Shown here in pieces: positions 25,315 through 34,115 of a stretch of 64,000 nt of DNA. The DNA lies in assembly GCA_009836625.1 (NCBI GenBank), contig VXVC01000004.1, positions 1 to 64,000 on the forward strand, given 5' to 3'. Position numbers and translations under genes: made by a program. The notes under the pieces are model-generated. The model was not told where the DNA came from. It did no database searches and was given only the letters and a program-made list of their open reading frames with translations. Each line of letters begins with the position of its first letter. The stretch's first letter is position 1. Source of the DNA: Holophagales bacterium. GTDB taxonomy: Bacteria; Acidobacteriota; Thermoanaerobaculia; Multivoradales; Multivoraceae.

Positions 25315-27240
25315 ATGGCCACCGACTTCTTTCAGCAGCAGGACGTAGCCCGGCGGGGTACAACCCGCCTCGTCGTGCTGTTCTGTCTGGCCGTGCTCGC
25401 GATCGTGGTCTCGGTCGAGGTGCTGCTGGCCGCCACGATGGGGTACTTCGGCCGCGATCCCGACACGGGCGCGATCGACTGGACGGCCGTCGGCGATCCG
25501 CGGTTGCTGATGCTGGCGACGCTCGGCACCCTGTTGGTGGTTGGCGGGGGAAGCCTCTACAAGGTCGCCCAGTTGCGTGGCGGCGGTCGCGTGATTGCCG
25601 AGGAACTGGGCGGCCGGCTCGTGGACGGGAGCACGTCGGACCCGGTCGAGCGCAGACTGCTCAACGTCGTCGAAGAGATGGCAATCGCCTCGGGAACGTC
25701 GGCGCCGCCGGTCTACATCATGGACGGCGAAGTGGGCATCAACGCGTTCGCCGCCGGCTTCGCGCCGCAGGACGCGGTCATCGGCGTCACGCGCGGGGCG
25801 GCGACGACCCTTGACCGTGACGAACTCCAGGGCGTGATCGCCCACGAGTTCAGCCACATCCTGAACGGCGACATGCGGCTGAACATCCGCCTGATCGGCC
25901 TGCTCCACGGCATCTTCCTCATCGGGATGATTGGCTACTTCATCCTCAGGATGTCGTTCTATACGGGAGGCGGACGGTCGAGAGACAACAAGGGCGCGCT
26001 GCCGATCCTCGCTCTCGGTGCCGGCCTCGCGATCGTCGGCTTCGCGGGCACCTTCTTCGGCAACATGATCAAGGCCGCGGTCAGCCGGCAGCGCGAGTTC
26101 CTGGCCGACTCCTCGGCCGTGCAGTTCACCCGCGATCCCGGTGGTATCGCCGGCGCGCTGAAGAAGATCGGCGGCTTCGTGACCGGTTCGAAGGTGGAGA
26201 ACCCGAACGCGCCGCAGGCCAGTCACATGTTCTTCGGCCGGGCGACCTCGGGTTTCAGCGCGATGTTCTCGACCCATCCGCCCCTCGGGGAGCGGATCAG
26301 ACGGATCGAGCCATCCTGGGACGGCGAGTTCCCGGAGCTGCCCGAGGGCGGCGACGGTGCTCCCGGCCTGGCTGGCCCCCCAGGCGCCGCGGGCTTTGCC
26401 GGCGCCGAGCCCGGACGGGCACCCAGTCCGAACCTCGCAGACGCGGTCGGCCAGGTCGGCCAGCCGACGCCTGCGCACGTGGAGTACGCGGCGGAGTTGC
26501 TAGACCACCTGCCGGAACGGGTCGTCGCGGCCGCACACGAGCCCTACGGCGCCCGCGCCCTCGTCTACGCGCTTCTACTCGACCGCGATCCTCAACCGAG
26601 ACGGTTGCAGCTTGCCCACCTGGAGGCGGCGGCAGACGACGGTGTCTACGAAGAGACCGTGCGGCTGGCTCCGGTCGCCGAGCGGCTCGATCCGAGAGTG
26701 CGCTTACCCGTGCTCGAGATCGCTTTGCCCGCGCTCCGCAGCCTCACGTCGCGGCAGGTCGAGCGGTTCCAGGAGAACGTCGTGGCGCTTGTCGAGGCGG
26801 ACGAGGTCATCGATCTGTTCGAGTGGTCGCTCCAGCGCATCCTGTTGCGCGACATGCAGGCGTCCTTCGGGAGGTCGGGACCGATGCGCGTACGGCATCG
26901 TTCGGCCGGCGCGGTGCGATCTCCGCTGGCCGTGCTTCTGTCGGTGCTTGCTTACGTCGGCAATCGGGATCCCCGTGCGGCCGATCGGGCATTCGCGGAA
27001 GGGTGGCGAGCCCTTTCGCTTCCCGAGCAACGGTTGCTCCCTCACCGGGCGTGTGGCTTCACCGCGCTTGATGCGGCACTCGTGGAACTCGACCAGGCAG
27101 CGCCGCAAGTGAAGAAGCGCGTCCTCGAAGCGGCAGTCGCCTGCATCACGGCTGACCGGGAGGTCACGGTGGAGGAGGGCGAACTCCTGCGGGTCGTGGC
27201 GACCTGGATCAACTGCCCGATGCCGCCGCTCATCGGGTAG
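25315..27240 (+). CDS. M48 family membrane metalloprotease, copy 1
   Basis: A 641-residue HtpX/Ste24-type zinc peptidase. Two hydrophobic segments lie at about 20-42 and 62-80. The zinc site H177-E-F-S-H is followed by another pair of hydrophobic segments, and the third ligand is in RQREFLADSSAVQ. Family members degrade misfolded membrane proteins. Beyond the catalytic core (about residue 340) is a long helical extension (from VGQPTPAHVEYAAELL on) with TerB-like charge pattern. It follows LemA closely and is followed after 17 bases by a near paralogue of identical domain order. The HExxH and Glu ligands are intact. Confidence 0.9.
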   Translation: MATDFFQQQDVARRGTTRLVVLFCLAVLAIVVSVEVLLAATMGYFGRDPDTGAIDWTAVGDPRLLMLATLGTLLVVGGGSLYKVAQLRGGGRVIAEELGGRLVDGSTSDPVERRLLNVVEEMAIASGTSAPPVYIMDGEVGINAFAAGFAPQDAVIGVTRGAATTLDRDELQGVIAHEFSHILNGDMRLNIRLIGLLHGIFLIGMIGYFILRMSFYTGGGRSRDNKGALPILALGAGLAIVGFAGTFFGNMIKAAVSRQREFLADSSAVQFTRDPGGIAGALKKIGGFVTGSKVENPNAPQASHMFFGRATSGFSAMFSTHPPLGERIRRIEPSWDGEFPELPEGGDGAPGLAGPPGAAGFAGAEPGRAPSPNLADAVGQVGQPTPAHVEYAAELLDHLPERVVAAAHEPYGARALVYALLLDRDPQPRRLQLAHLEAAADDGVYEETVRLAPVAERLDPRVRLPVLEIALPALRSLTSRQVERFQENVVALVEADEVIDLFEWSLQRILLRDMQASFGRSGPMRVRHRSAGAVRSPLAVLLSVLAYVGNRDPRAADRAFAEGWRALSLPEQRLLPHRACGFTALDAALVELDQAAPQVKKRVLEAAVACITADREVTVEEGELLRVVATWINCPMPPLIG

Positions 27241-27257
27241 GGCGTTCCCGCGCTGGG

Positions 27258-29141
27258 ATGGCCACAGACTTCTTTCGGCAGCAGGACATAGCAAGGCGGA
27301 ACACCGGCCGCCTGGTGTTGCTCTTCGTGTCGGCGGTCCTCGCGGTCGTCGTTTCGGTTCTGGCGTTCGCAGCCGCGCTGATCGCCTTGTTCAGCCGCGA
27401 TCCCGCAACGAACGCGCCGGATTGGGTGGCCGCGACCGACCCGCAGCGATTGATCCTGATCCTTGTCGCGACCCTGGTCGTCGTCGTTGGAGGCAGCCTG
27501 GTCCGGATCGCTGAATTGCGTGCCGGCGGCCGACTGGTCGCCGAGGAGCTCGGCGGGCGGCTGTTGAGCCCGAACACGTCAGAGCCCGCCGAACGACGGC
27601 TGCTCAACGTCGTTGAGGAGATGGCCATCGCCTCCGGCGTTTCGGCGCCGCCCGTCTATCTGATGGACGGGGAAGCGGGCATCAACGCGTTTGCGGCCGG
27701 ACTCACGCCTCAGGACGCGGTTGTCGGGGTCACGCGCGGAGCGGCGACCGCGCTCGACCGTGACGAGCTCCAGGGGGTGATAGCTCATGAGTTCAGCCAC
27801 ATCCTGAACGGCGACATGCGACTGAATCTCCGTTTGATGGGCATGCTGCATGGGATCTTCCTGATCGGGGCGATCGGCTACGTCCTTCTGAGGGTTCGTG
27901 TCACGACCTTTGTGGTGATCGGCGCCGGTCTCAGTGTGCTCGGCTTCTCCGGCACGTTCTTCGGCAACCTGATCAAGGCCGCAGTCAGCCGGCAGCGCGA
28001 GTTCCTGGCCGACGCGTCGGCCGTCCAGTTCACTCGCCAGCCTGGAGGCATCGCCGGCGCGCTCAAGAAGATCGGCGGCCTCGCCACGGGTTCGCGGGTA
28101 GAGAGTCCGAACGCCCCGCAGGCGAGTCACATGTTCTTCGGCCGCGCGACCTCCGGCCTGAACGCGGTCTTCTCGACACACCCGCCGCTGGAGGAGCGGA
28201 TCACGCGGATCGAACCTTCCTGGGACGGCGAGTTTCCTGAACTGCCGGCCGAAGTCATTGAAGCCCTGACGGCGGCGAGTCCTGTGAGCACCGCCGAAGG
28301 ACAGGCCCGCGCCGTGGCCGGCGGTGATGTCGCGACCGCGGTGAGCCGGGTCGGGCAGCCGACCTTCGCGCACCTCCAGTACGCTGCCGAGCTCATCGAC
28401 GGCTTGCCCGAACCGGTCGTCCAGGCCGCCCGCGAGCCCTACGGTGCCCGCGCCGCGGTCTACGCGCTCCTGCTCGATCCCGCTCCCGAGCCAAGACGGT
28501 CGCAGCTACGCCGGCTCGAAGCCGCGGCCGACCAGGGCGTCTACGAGGAGACCCTGAGGCTCGCTCCCTGTATCGAGCAGCTCGGCCGCAGAATGCGTCT
28601 GCCGCTGCTGGAGATTGCGTTGCCGGCACTGCGTGTCCTTTCTTCGTGGCAGTACCAGCGATTCCAGGAGAACCTGGTGGACCTCGTCGAAGCTGACGAC
28701 GTCATCGACCTCTTCGAGTGGTCGCTTCAGCGCATCCTGTTACGAGACATGCAGGCCTCTTTCGGGAGACTCGGACCACGGCGCGTGCGGCACGCCTCGG
28801 TGCGTTCGGTGGCTTCTTCGCTGGCGGTGCTGATGTCCGTGCTGGCGTACGTCGGGGATCGGAACCCGCAAGCGGCGGAAAGGGCGTTCGCGGCAGGGTG
28901 GCGGGTCCTTTCGCTTCCGGAGTGGCGGCTGCTACCGCACGAAGCCTGCGGTTTCACCGAGCTGGATGCGGCCCTGGTTGAACTGGACCGGTCCCTGCCT
29001 CAGGTGAAGAAACGCACCCTGGAGGCGGCTGTCGGGTGCATCACGGCCGACCGGCAGGTCAGCGTGGACGAAACCGAACTCCTGCGGGCCGTGTCCGCGT
29101 CGATGAGCTGTCCGATGCCGCCGATTCTGCGGAGCTGTTGA
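27258..29141 (+). CDS. M48 family membrane metalloprotease, copy 2
   Basis: A 627-residue paralogue of the preceding gene. It has the same N-terminus (MATDFF-QQD-AR), the zinc site at the same residue (H177-EFSH), the same REFLAD ligand region and the same helical extension. It is shorter mainly between membrane helices 3 and 4 and in the Gly/Ala linker before the extension. The close match, including long similar DNA stretches, indicates a local duplication. The two copies have diverged most in the loops, so they could have different substrates or form a hetero-oligomer. The gene ends 13 bases before the end of the convergent ABC permease gene. Confidence 0.9.
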   Translation: MATDFFRQQDIARRNTGRLVLLFVSAVLAVVVSVLAFAAALIALFSRDPATNAPDWVAATDPQRLILILVATLVVVVGGSLVRIAELRAGGRLVAEELGGRLLSPNTSEPAERRLLNVVEEMAIASGVSAPPVYLMDGEAGINAFAAGLTPQDAVVGVTRGAATALDRDELQGVIAHEFSHILNGDMRLNLRLMGMLHGIFLIGAIGYVLLRVRVTTFVVIGAGLSVLGFSGTFFGNLIKAAVSRQREFLADASAVQFTRQPGGIAGALKKIGGLATGSRVESPNAPQASHMFFGRATSGLNAVFSTHPPLEERITRIEPSWDGEFPELPAEVIEALTAASPVSTAEGQARAVAGGDVATAVSRVGQPTFAHLQYAAELIDGLPEPVVQAAREPYGARAAVYALLLDPAPEPRRSQLRRLEAAADQGVYEETLRLAPCIEQLGRRMRLPLLEIALPALRVLSSWQYQRFQENLVDLVEADDVIDLFEWSLQRILLRDMQASFGRLGPRRVRHASVRSVASSLAVLMSVLAYVGDRNPQAAERAFAAGWRVLSLPEWRLLPHEACGFTELDAALVELDRSLPQVKKRTLEAAVGCITADRQVSVDETELLRAVSASMSCPMPPILRSC

Positions 29142-29154
29142 CTCCTGCGCCCTT

Positions 29155-30420
29155 CTACGCCTCCCGGATCCAGCGCAGTAGCTCCCGCGGGCTGGGCCGG
29201 TTGCCCTGGCTGAGGATGCCAACCTTGTAGATCCTGCCCGCGACCCAGGACGAGCCCCAGACGGTCAGCGCCATCAGCACGATCGAGACGGCGACCATCC
29301 AGGCGGGTACATCCCCCATCACCGCTCGGGGGTACATCATGATCGGGCTGAAGAAGGGAAACAGGGCCACCCAGTTCATCCACTGCATGTTGTTTCCCTG
29401 GAACGTCATCATCTGAAGCATGAACGGAATGATGATCAGAAAGATGAGGGGCGCCTGGGTCTGGCCAGCTTCCTGGAGGTTCCTGCACATGGCGCCGACC
29501 GCGGCGAACAGGCTGGAGTAGAGGAAGTAGCCGAGCAGGAAGAAGACGACGAGCAGCAGGACGGCGCCGGGGCCCGGCAGGTACTGCCGGAACTGAGCCA
29601 ATTCTTCGAAATCCGAGGCGGCGGCGATCAGGGTCGGCAGAGCAAGGCTGGCCAGCAGAGCAACGCAGCCGATCCAGATTGCCACCTGGGTGAGCCCGAC
29701 GGCTCCGACCCCCACGATCTTGCCCAGCATGAGCTGCCAGGGTCGCAGCGACGAGATCACCAGTTCGACGACCCGGCTCTGCTTCTCTTCGAGGACCGAC
29801 TGCAGCGTCTGGGCGCCGTAGGCGAGCATCATGATGTAGAGGATGATGCCGCCCGCGATGCCGGTGATCATTCCGGTGATCCGTTCGGCCTCGGCTTCCT
29901 CCGCTTCTTCCTCGTCGAGGCCCACGGGTTCGTACTCCAGCGAGCCGCCCTGGAACAGCCTCCGGACCGAATCGCCGTCCTCGAGCTGACCGAGACGCAG
30001 GTCGACGACCTCCTCGACGATGGCCGCGCGCATCAACTGGCTGCGCACTCCGCCCGGCGGCTCCTTCGACCGGTAGGCGAAGACGGCTTCGCTGGCCGTC
30101 GTGTCGTCGAGCACGATGTAGGCCTCGAGTTCCTCGTCCAGTACCTGCTGGTCCAGGTCCTCGGTGTCGGTCCCGGGCGCGGCCAGTTCCACGTCGTAGC
30201 CCGCCCGATCCAGCGCTTGCTGCACGCGTTCGCCGAGTTGTCCATTCAGGTCGATCAGGGCGATCTGCCGCTCCGACTGCTCGGAGAGCACCGCCACGAA
30301 GCCGACCACCGCCATGATGCCGATCATGAGCAGCGGCATGCCCAGGGTCGAGAGGATGAACGCCCTGGTCTTGACGCGCTCCACGTACTCCCGGCGGATC
30401 ACCGACCAGACCTGCTTCAT
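29155..30420 (-). CDS. ABC-2 type transporter permease (NatB-like)
   Basis: A 421-residue membrane subunit. The first helix (ILSTLGMPLLMIGIMAVVGFVAVL) follows the cytosolic N-terminus MKQVWSVIRREYVERVKTRAF. A large extracytoplasmic domain (about residues 55-190) comes next, then five or six helices near the C-terminus. This arrangement matches NatB/YhaP-type permeases that pair with an ATPase to export ions, lipids or peptides. Its start overlaps the stop of the ATPase gene by 4 bases (ATGA), so the two are coupled. Confidence 0.87.
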   Translation of the reverse strand: MKQVWSVIRREYVERVKTRAFILSTLGMPLLMIGIMAVVGFVAVLSEQSERQIALIDLNGQLGERVQQALDRAGYDVELAAPGTDTEDLDQQVLDEELEAYIVLDDTTASEAVFAYRSKEPPGGVRSQLMRAAIVEEVVDLRLGQLEDGDSVRRLFQGGSLEYEPVGLDEEEAEEAEAERITGMITGIAGGIILYIMMLAYGAQTLQSVLEEKQSRVVELVISSLRPWQLMLGKIVGVGAVGLTQVAIWIGCVALLASLALPTLIAAASDFEELAQFRQYLPGPGAVLLLVVFFLLGYFLYSSLFAAVGAMCRNLQEAGQTQAPLIFLIIIPFMLQMMTFQGNNMQWMNWVALFPFFSPIMMYPRAVMGDVPAWMVAVSIVLMALTVWGSSWVAGRIYKVGILSQGNRPSPRELLRWIREA

Positions 30421-31367
30421 GACCCACCTCCCGTCTGCGAAGGGGCATCGTCTTCGGCTGGTTCACCGGCATGGCGGACGAAGATCTCGTGCAGCCGGGG
30501 TTCGAGCAACTCGAACCTGCGCAGGCTGACTCCTTCGGAGAGCACCGCCCCCAGAATCTCCTCCGGGCGCACCCCGTCGTGCAGGGACAGGTGGAACGCG
30601 TCGCCGGACTCTTCGACATCCGAGACGCCGGGCCATGTGGCGGCTGAGGGAGCCTCGCCGTCGAACTCCACCGCAACCACGCCCGAGCGCTCGCGCCGCT
30701 TCAACTCCTTCAGGTCGTCGTCGAGCACCTTTCGGGACCGCGAGATGAGACAGACCCGCTCGCAGAGCCGCTCCGCCTGCTCCATCAGGTGGGTCGAGAA
30801 GAGGATCGTCTTTCCGCGCTCCTTCTCCTCGAGGACGATCTCCTCCAGCACGTCCTGGTTGATGGGATCGAGGCCGCTGAAGGGCTCGTCCAGGATCAGC
30901 AGCTCCGGATCGTGCAGCACCGTGGAGATGAACTGGACCTTCTGCTGCATTCCCTTCGACAGCGCTTGCACCTTCTTGGACGCCCATTCGCTGAGTCCCA
31001 GGCGCTCGAGCCACGCCTCGGCCCGGGTGCGTGCCAGGGACCGTCCGACGCCGCGGATCTCGCCGAAGAAGACGAGCTGTTCGAGCACCTTCATCTTCTC
31101 GTAGACGCCGCGCTCCTCGGGCAGGTAGCCGACCCGGCTGCGCCGGGCGAAGTCGGGCGCGCCGCCGAAGAGTTCCACCGAGCCGCCGTCGGGCAGCAGG
31201 ATGCCCATCATCATGCGGATGGTCGTCGTCTTGCCCGAGCCGTTCGGCCCCAGCAGGCCGTAGATCGTGCCGGGTTCGATCGCGAGGTCGAAGTCATCGA
31301 CCGCGGTGTGGGCGCCGAACGTCTTGCGGACGCCGGAGAGGCGTACAACGGTTCCGTTCTGAGTCAT
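30417..31367 (-). CDS. ABC transporter ATP-binding subunit (NatA-like)
   Basis: A 316-residue ATPase. Walker A GPNGSGKTTT is followed by the Q-loop region, the ALSKGMQQKVQFI signature (an LSxGM type common in ABC-2 exporters), Walker B LLILDEPFSGLDP and the H-loop STH. The C-terminal about 90 residues form a DUF4162-like appendage. It energises the permease encoded by the overlapping downstream gene. The ATG at 31367 is chosen because the core strand VVRLSGVRKTFG starts just after it; the longer frame adds an Arg/Trp-rich leader. It is divergent from the dehalogenase gene, with a strong hairpin between. Confidence 0.92.
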   Translation of the reverse strand: MTQNGTVVRLSGVRKTFGAHTAVDDFDLAIEPGTIYGLLGPNGSGKTTTIRMMMGILLPDGGSVELFGGAPDFARRSRVGYLPEERGVYEKMKVLEQLVFFGEIRGVGRSLARTRAEAWLERLGLSEWASKKVQALSKGMQQKVQFISTVLHDPELLILDEPFSGLDPINQDVLEEIVLEEKERGKTILFSTHLMEQAERLCERVCLISRSRKVLDDDLKELKRRERSGVVAVEFDGEAPSAATWPGVSDVEESGDAFHLSLHDGVRPEEILGAVLSEGVSLRRFELLEPRLHEIFVRHAGEPAEDDAPSQTGGGS

Positions 31368-31409
31368 GTGGGCTCGGCTCCGTTCGTGGGGGCGGAGAGA
31401 GGATAGTGC

Positions 31410-31440
31410 ATGGCGCCCGCCCGATAGAGTCGGGCGCCAT
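31410..31440. promoter_or_regulatory. Strong 10-bp hairpin in a divergent intergenic region
   Basis: ATGGCGCCCG and CGGGCGCCAT form a perfect 10-bp stem with an 11-base loop, placed 110-base-gap-centrally between the ABC ATPase (minus) and the dehalogenase (plus). An alternative inner pairing GCCCGA/TCGGGC also exists. It could be an operator for both directions or a leader structure of the plus-strand message. No poly-T follows, so a terminator is unlikely. Confidence 0.5.
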
Positions 31441-31477
31441 TTCCACAGCTCGCGCACGACGGAACGGAGGACGCAAC

Positions 31478-32497
31478 ATGAAGAGACCACGACGCGACGC
31501 CGTCACAACGGCGAGCCTGGGCGCCATCGCCCTGGCCTTCGCGACGATGGCGGCGCCAGCCCCTGCCGAGGAGATTCGGCCGGGCGTGTATCGCACTCCG
31601 GACGCCCGGTTCGAGAACCTCCCGGACTTCGACTTCGCGCCTCACTACCTGGAGATCGATGGTTACCGCGTTCACTACCTTGACGAGGGACCTGCCGACG
31701 GCGAAGTGATTCTGCTGCTCCACGGCGAGCCGACCTGGGCGTACCTGTTCCGGAAGATGATCCCGGTTCTCGTCGAAGCGGGCCATCGTTGCATCGTGCC
31801 CGACCTGATCGGCTTCGGGCGTTCGGACAAGCCGGCGAGCATGGACACCCACACCTACAAGTTCCACGTCGACGCGATGACCAAGCTGGTCGAGGCGCTC
31901 GATCTGCAACAGGCGACCTTCTTCGGCCAGGACTGGGGGAGTCTGATTGGCCTGCGGGTCGTGGCCGAGAACGAGGAACGCTTCGCGCGGGTCGTCCTCT
32001 CCAACGCCGGTTTGCCGGTCGGCGGGGCGGCCGGCCCGGAGGACTTCCCGGAGAACAGCGCCTTCATCCGCTGGAAGCGCAGGAACCAGGCGATGATCGA
32101 CGCTGGCGACATTCCCACCGGCCGCTTGCTCGCGACCAACACGGGCGACCCGTCGATCGCGGCCGCCTACGATGCGCCGTTTCCCGAGCCGGCCTACAAG
32201 GCCGGGGCGCTGATCATGCCGCAGCGTGTGCCGGTCTTCGCCGACGATCCGGCGAACGAGGCGAACCGCAAGGCCTGGGAAGTGTTCGAGAGCTGGGAGA
32301 AGCCGTTCCTGACCGCCTACGGAGACAGCGACCCGATCACGCGGGGCGGCGAGGTTCCGTTCCAGCGACGGGTCCCCGGCGCCCAGGGCCAGCCGCATGT
32401 CAAGGTCGAAGGCGCGGGCCACTTCATCCAGGAGACCCACGGCGAGCAGTTGGCAGGCATCATCAACGCGTTCATCGCCGCGAATCCGGTGGAGTAG
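31478..32497 (+). CDS. Exported haloalkane dehalogenase (HLD-I-like)
   Basis: A 339-residue alpha/beta hydrolase. It has HGEPTW (residues 82-87, oxyanion part), the nucleophile elbow GQD152-W153-GS with the halide-binding Trp right after the Asp, a second candidate Trp (FIRW199K), the acid in YGD283SD and the base in GAGH315FIQE. This is the haloalkane dehalogenase pattern, nearest to the DhlA/HLD-I subgroup, which hydrolyses alkyl halides to alcohols. The N-terminus (MKRPRRDAVTTASLGAIALA to AAPAPAEE) looks like a signal peptide, placing the enzyme in the periplasm. GGAGG lies 8 bases before the ATG. Activity and substrate range are not certain. Confidence 0.82.
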   Translation: MKRPRRDAVTTASLGAIALAFATMAAPAPAEEIRPGVYRTPDARFENLPDFDFAPHYLEIDGYRVHYLDEGPADGEVILLLHGEPTWAYLFRKMIPVLVEAGHRCIVPDLIGFGRSDKPASMDTHTYKFHVDAMTKLVEALDLQQATFFGQDWGSLIGLRVVAENEERFARVVLSNAGLPVGGAAGPEDFPENSAFIRWKRRNQAMIDAGDIPTGRLLATNTGDPSIAAAYDAPFPEPAYKAGALIMPQRVPVFADDPANEANRKAWEVFESWEKPFLTAYGDSDPITRGGEVPFQRRVPGAQGQPHVKVEGAGHFIQETHGEQLAGIINAFIAANPVE

Positions 32498-32528
32498 GGA
32501 CGGCCGACGACCGTCGCCCGGCGAAGGG

Positions 32529-33089
32529 ATGACGGAGAACACTCACGTTGCCCTGCTGCGGGGCATCAACGTCGGCGGCAAGAACAGGCTGCTCATGAGC
32601 GACCTCTCCGCGATGTTCGTGGACGCAGGCTGCGACGATGTCCGGACGTACATCCAGAGCGGCAACGTCGTCTTCAGGGCAGATCCGGAGTTGGCCCGCC
32701 TCGTGCCCGACGTCATCGGCGCGGCGATCGCGGAGCGCTTTGGGTACCGAGTGCCGGTGCTGACCCGAGCGAGTGGAGAGCTTGCCGCGATCGTGCGGGA
32801 GAACCCGTTCCTGCGGGGCGGAGCCGAAACCGGGAAGCCGCACGTCGGGTTCCTGGCGGAGCAGCCGGAAGCTGCGGCCGTCGACTCACTCGACCGCGAC
32901 CGCTCGCCTCCGGACGAGTTCGCCGTGCCGGGCCGGGAGGTCTACTTCCACTGCCCCCTGGGGCTCGCGCGCACGAAGTTCACCACCCCGTACTTCGAAT
33001 CGAAGCTGTCGACGATCATGACCGTGCGGAACTGGAAAACCGTGTTGAGGCTCCGGGAGATGACCGCCGGCCTTGGCGGCGGCAGGTGA
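32529..33089 (+). CDS. DUF1697 family protein
   Basis: A 186-residue protein with the family opening HVALLRGINVGGKNRLLMSDL, the middle segment CDDVRTYIQSGNVVF, and a C-terminal LARTKFTTPYFESKLSTIMTVRNWKTV. DUF1697 proteins are widespread cytosolic proteins with no established function. The ATG at 32529 is preceded by GAAGGG and begins directly with the domain. It lies 31 bases after the dehalogenase and may be co-transcribed. Confidence 0.9.
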   Translation: MTENTHVALLRGINVGGKNRLLMSDLSAMFVDAGCDDVRTYIQSGNVVFRADPELARLVPDVIGAAIAERFGYRVPVLTRASGELAAIVRENPFLRGGAETGKPHVGFLAEQPEAAAVDSLDRDRSPPDEFAVPGREVYFHCPLGLARTKFTTPYFESKLSTIMTVRNWKTVLRLREMTAGLGGGR

Positions 33090-33141
33090 CTGAGGGACCC
33101 CTCTCGCGAACCCTTGGGCGAACCTTGCTCGTGCGGGTGCT

Positions 33142-33525
33142 CTAGGTCGAGTAGTCGAGATCGGCCGGGTCGCAGTTCCGGTGGTCGGGCTTCGGATCCA
33201 CCGCGAAGCGCTTCGCGGCGATCGTCGTGCGGCCCTGGACGAGCGCCTTGGCTACCCGGTGCATGCCGTCCATCACCCGGCCGTCCATTCCCAGGATGAT
33301 CGGATGCGCGAGGTCCGTCGCCTCGATGAGCGCCATGTGCTCGACGACGGACCGGACCGTCGGTCGGAAGTGGTCACGATCGAACCAGTAGACCTGGTCG
33401 ATCTCGGCGATGCTGGCCAGGGGCACCTCCTCGACGGGCAGGTCGGCGCTCAGTTCGATGAGGCGGTGGACGTCCCAGGCCTTCTGGCCGTCCTTGTCGG
33501 GCATGAAGTGGTACTGGCGCCGCAT
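33142..33525 (-). CDS. Small ParB-like domain protein, unknown
   Basis: A 127-residue protein. The central and C-terminal part, ILGMDGRVMDGMHRVAKAL, recalls the ParB/Srx fold motif 'DG.h..G.HR..A' in which CTP or ATP is bound. An N-terminal part (WDVHRLIELSADLPVEEV) is not placed. Similar short proteins are annotated as uncharacterised ParB-like. No parA or helix-turn-helix partner is nearby, so a role in segregation is not supported. It is divergent from the VOC gene. Confidence 0.65.
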   Translation of the reverse strand: MRRQYHFMPDKDGQKAWDVHRLIELSADLPVEEVPLASIAEIDQVYWFDRDHFRPTVRSVVEHMALIEATDLAHPIILGMDGRVMDGMHRVAKALVQGRTTIAAKRFAVDPKPDHRNCDPADLDYST

Positions 33526-33623
33526 TCCCGCAGGCTATCGGGCTCGTGAAGTCCCGCGGATGGTGCAGGTATGCTCGCCGGCCTCTGTTGACCGTGAGTC
33601 TGATGCTCAGAAGGGAGCTTGGG

Positions 33624-34091
33624 ATGTCGAAGTGGACGGTTCGGGCCTTGGTGTTTGCGGTGTTGTTGTGCGTGAGCGTCCCGGTGATGGCGGGAGACGA
33701 CAACGCGGACGCCGAGTTGGCGCTGGTGGCCATCAACGTGGCGGATCTCGAGCGGTCCGAGAACTACTACGGCGAAGTGCTGGGCTTCAAGCGCGTGTGG
33801 ACGTATCCGTCCGACGGGAACGACGTGATCGAGATCGGTCTGGCACCGCCCGGCGGTGGCGCGACCCTCGTTCTGGCGCACTTCAACGACGATCCGCTCC
33901 CCGAGGGCAAGGGCAGCTACGGCCGGATCATCGTCAACACGGCGAACGCGAAGGCTCTGGCGAAGAAGGCCGAGGCGGCTGGTTCCACGCTCCGGTGGGT
34001 CACCATTCCCGGCGACAACCCGCCGACGATCGTGTTCTTCCGCGATCCGGACGGCTACGAGATCGAGCTGTACCAGGCGGCGCCGCAGTAG
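33624..34091 (+). CDS. Exported VOC/glyoxalase-like protein
   Basis: A 155-residue protein with a clear signal peptide (MSKWTVRALVFAVLLCVSVPVMA). One full VOC module follows (LALVAINVADLERSENYYGEVLGFK to VFFRDPDGYEIELYQ). VOC proteins bind a divalent metal in paired modules and catalyse isomerisation, epoxide opening or ring cleavage. Export of a VOC protein is less common. The ATG at 33624 is chosen because it opens the signal peptide and AAGGGAG lies upstream; in-frame earlier starts would bury it. Metal ligands (E in GYEIELY and a H/E earlier) are plausible but not proven. Confidence 0.8.
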   Translation: MSKWTVRALVFAVLLCVSVPVMAGDDNADAELALVAINVADLERSENYYGEVLGFKRVWTYPSDGNDVIEIGLAPPGGGATLVLAHFNDDPLPEGKGSYGRIIVNTANAKALAKKAEAAGSTLRWVTIPGDNPPTIVFFRDPDGYEIELYQAAPQ

Positions 34092-34115
34092 CGGCAGCGC
34101 CTCTTCCTGCCGGCC

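Noticed and set aside
33142-33525. ParB-type chromosome partition function
   Set aside because: Only a short ParB-like motif is visible, with no helix-turn-helix, no parA and no parS-like palindromes nearby.
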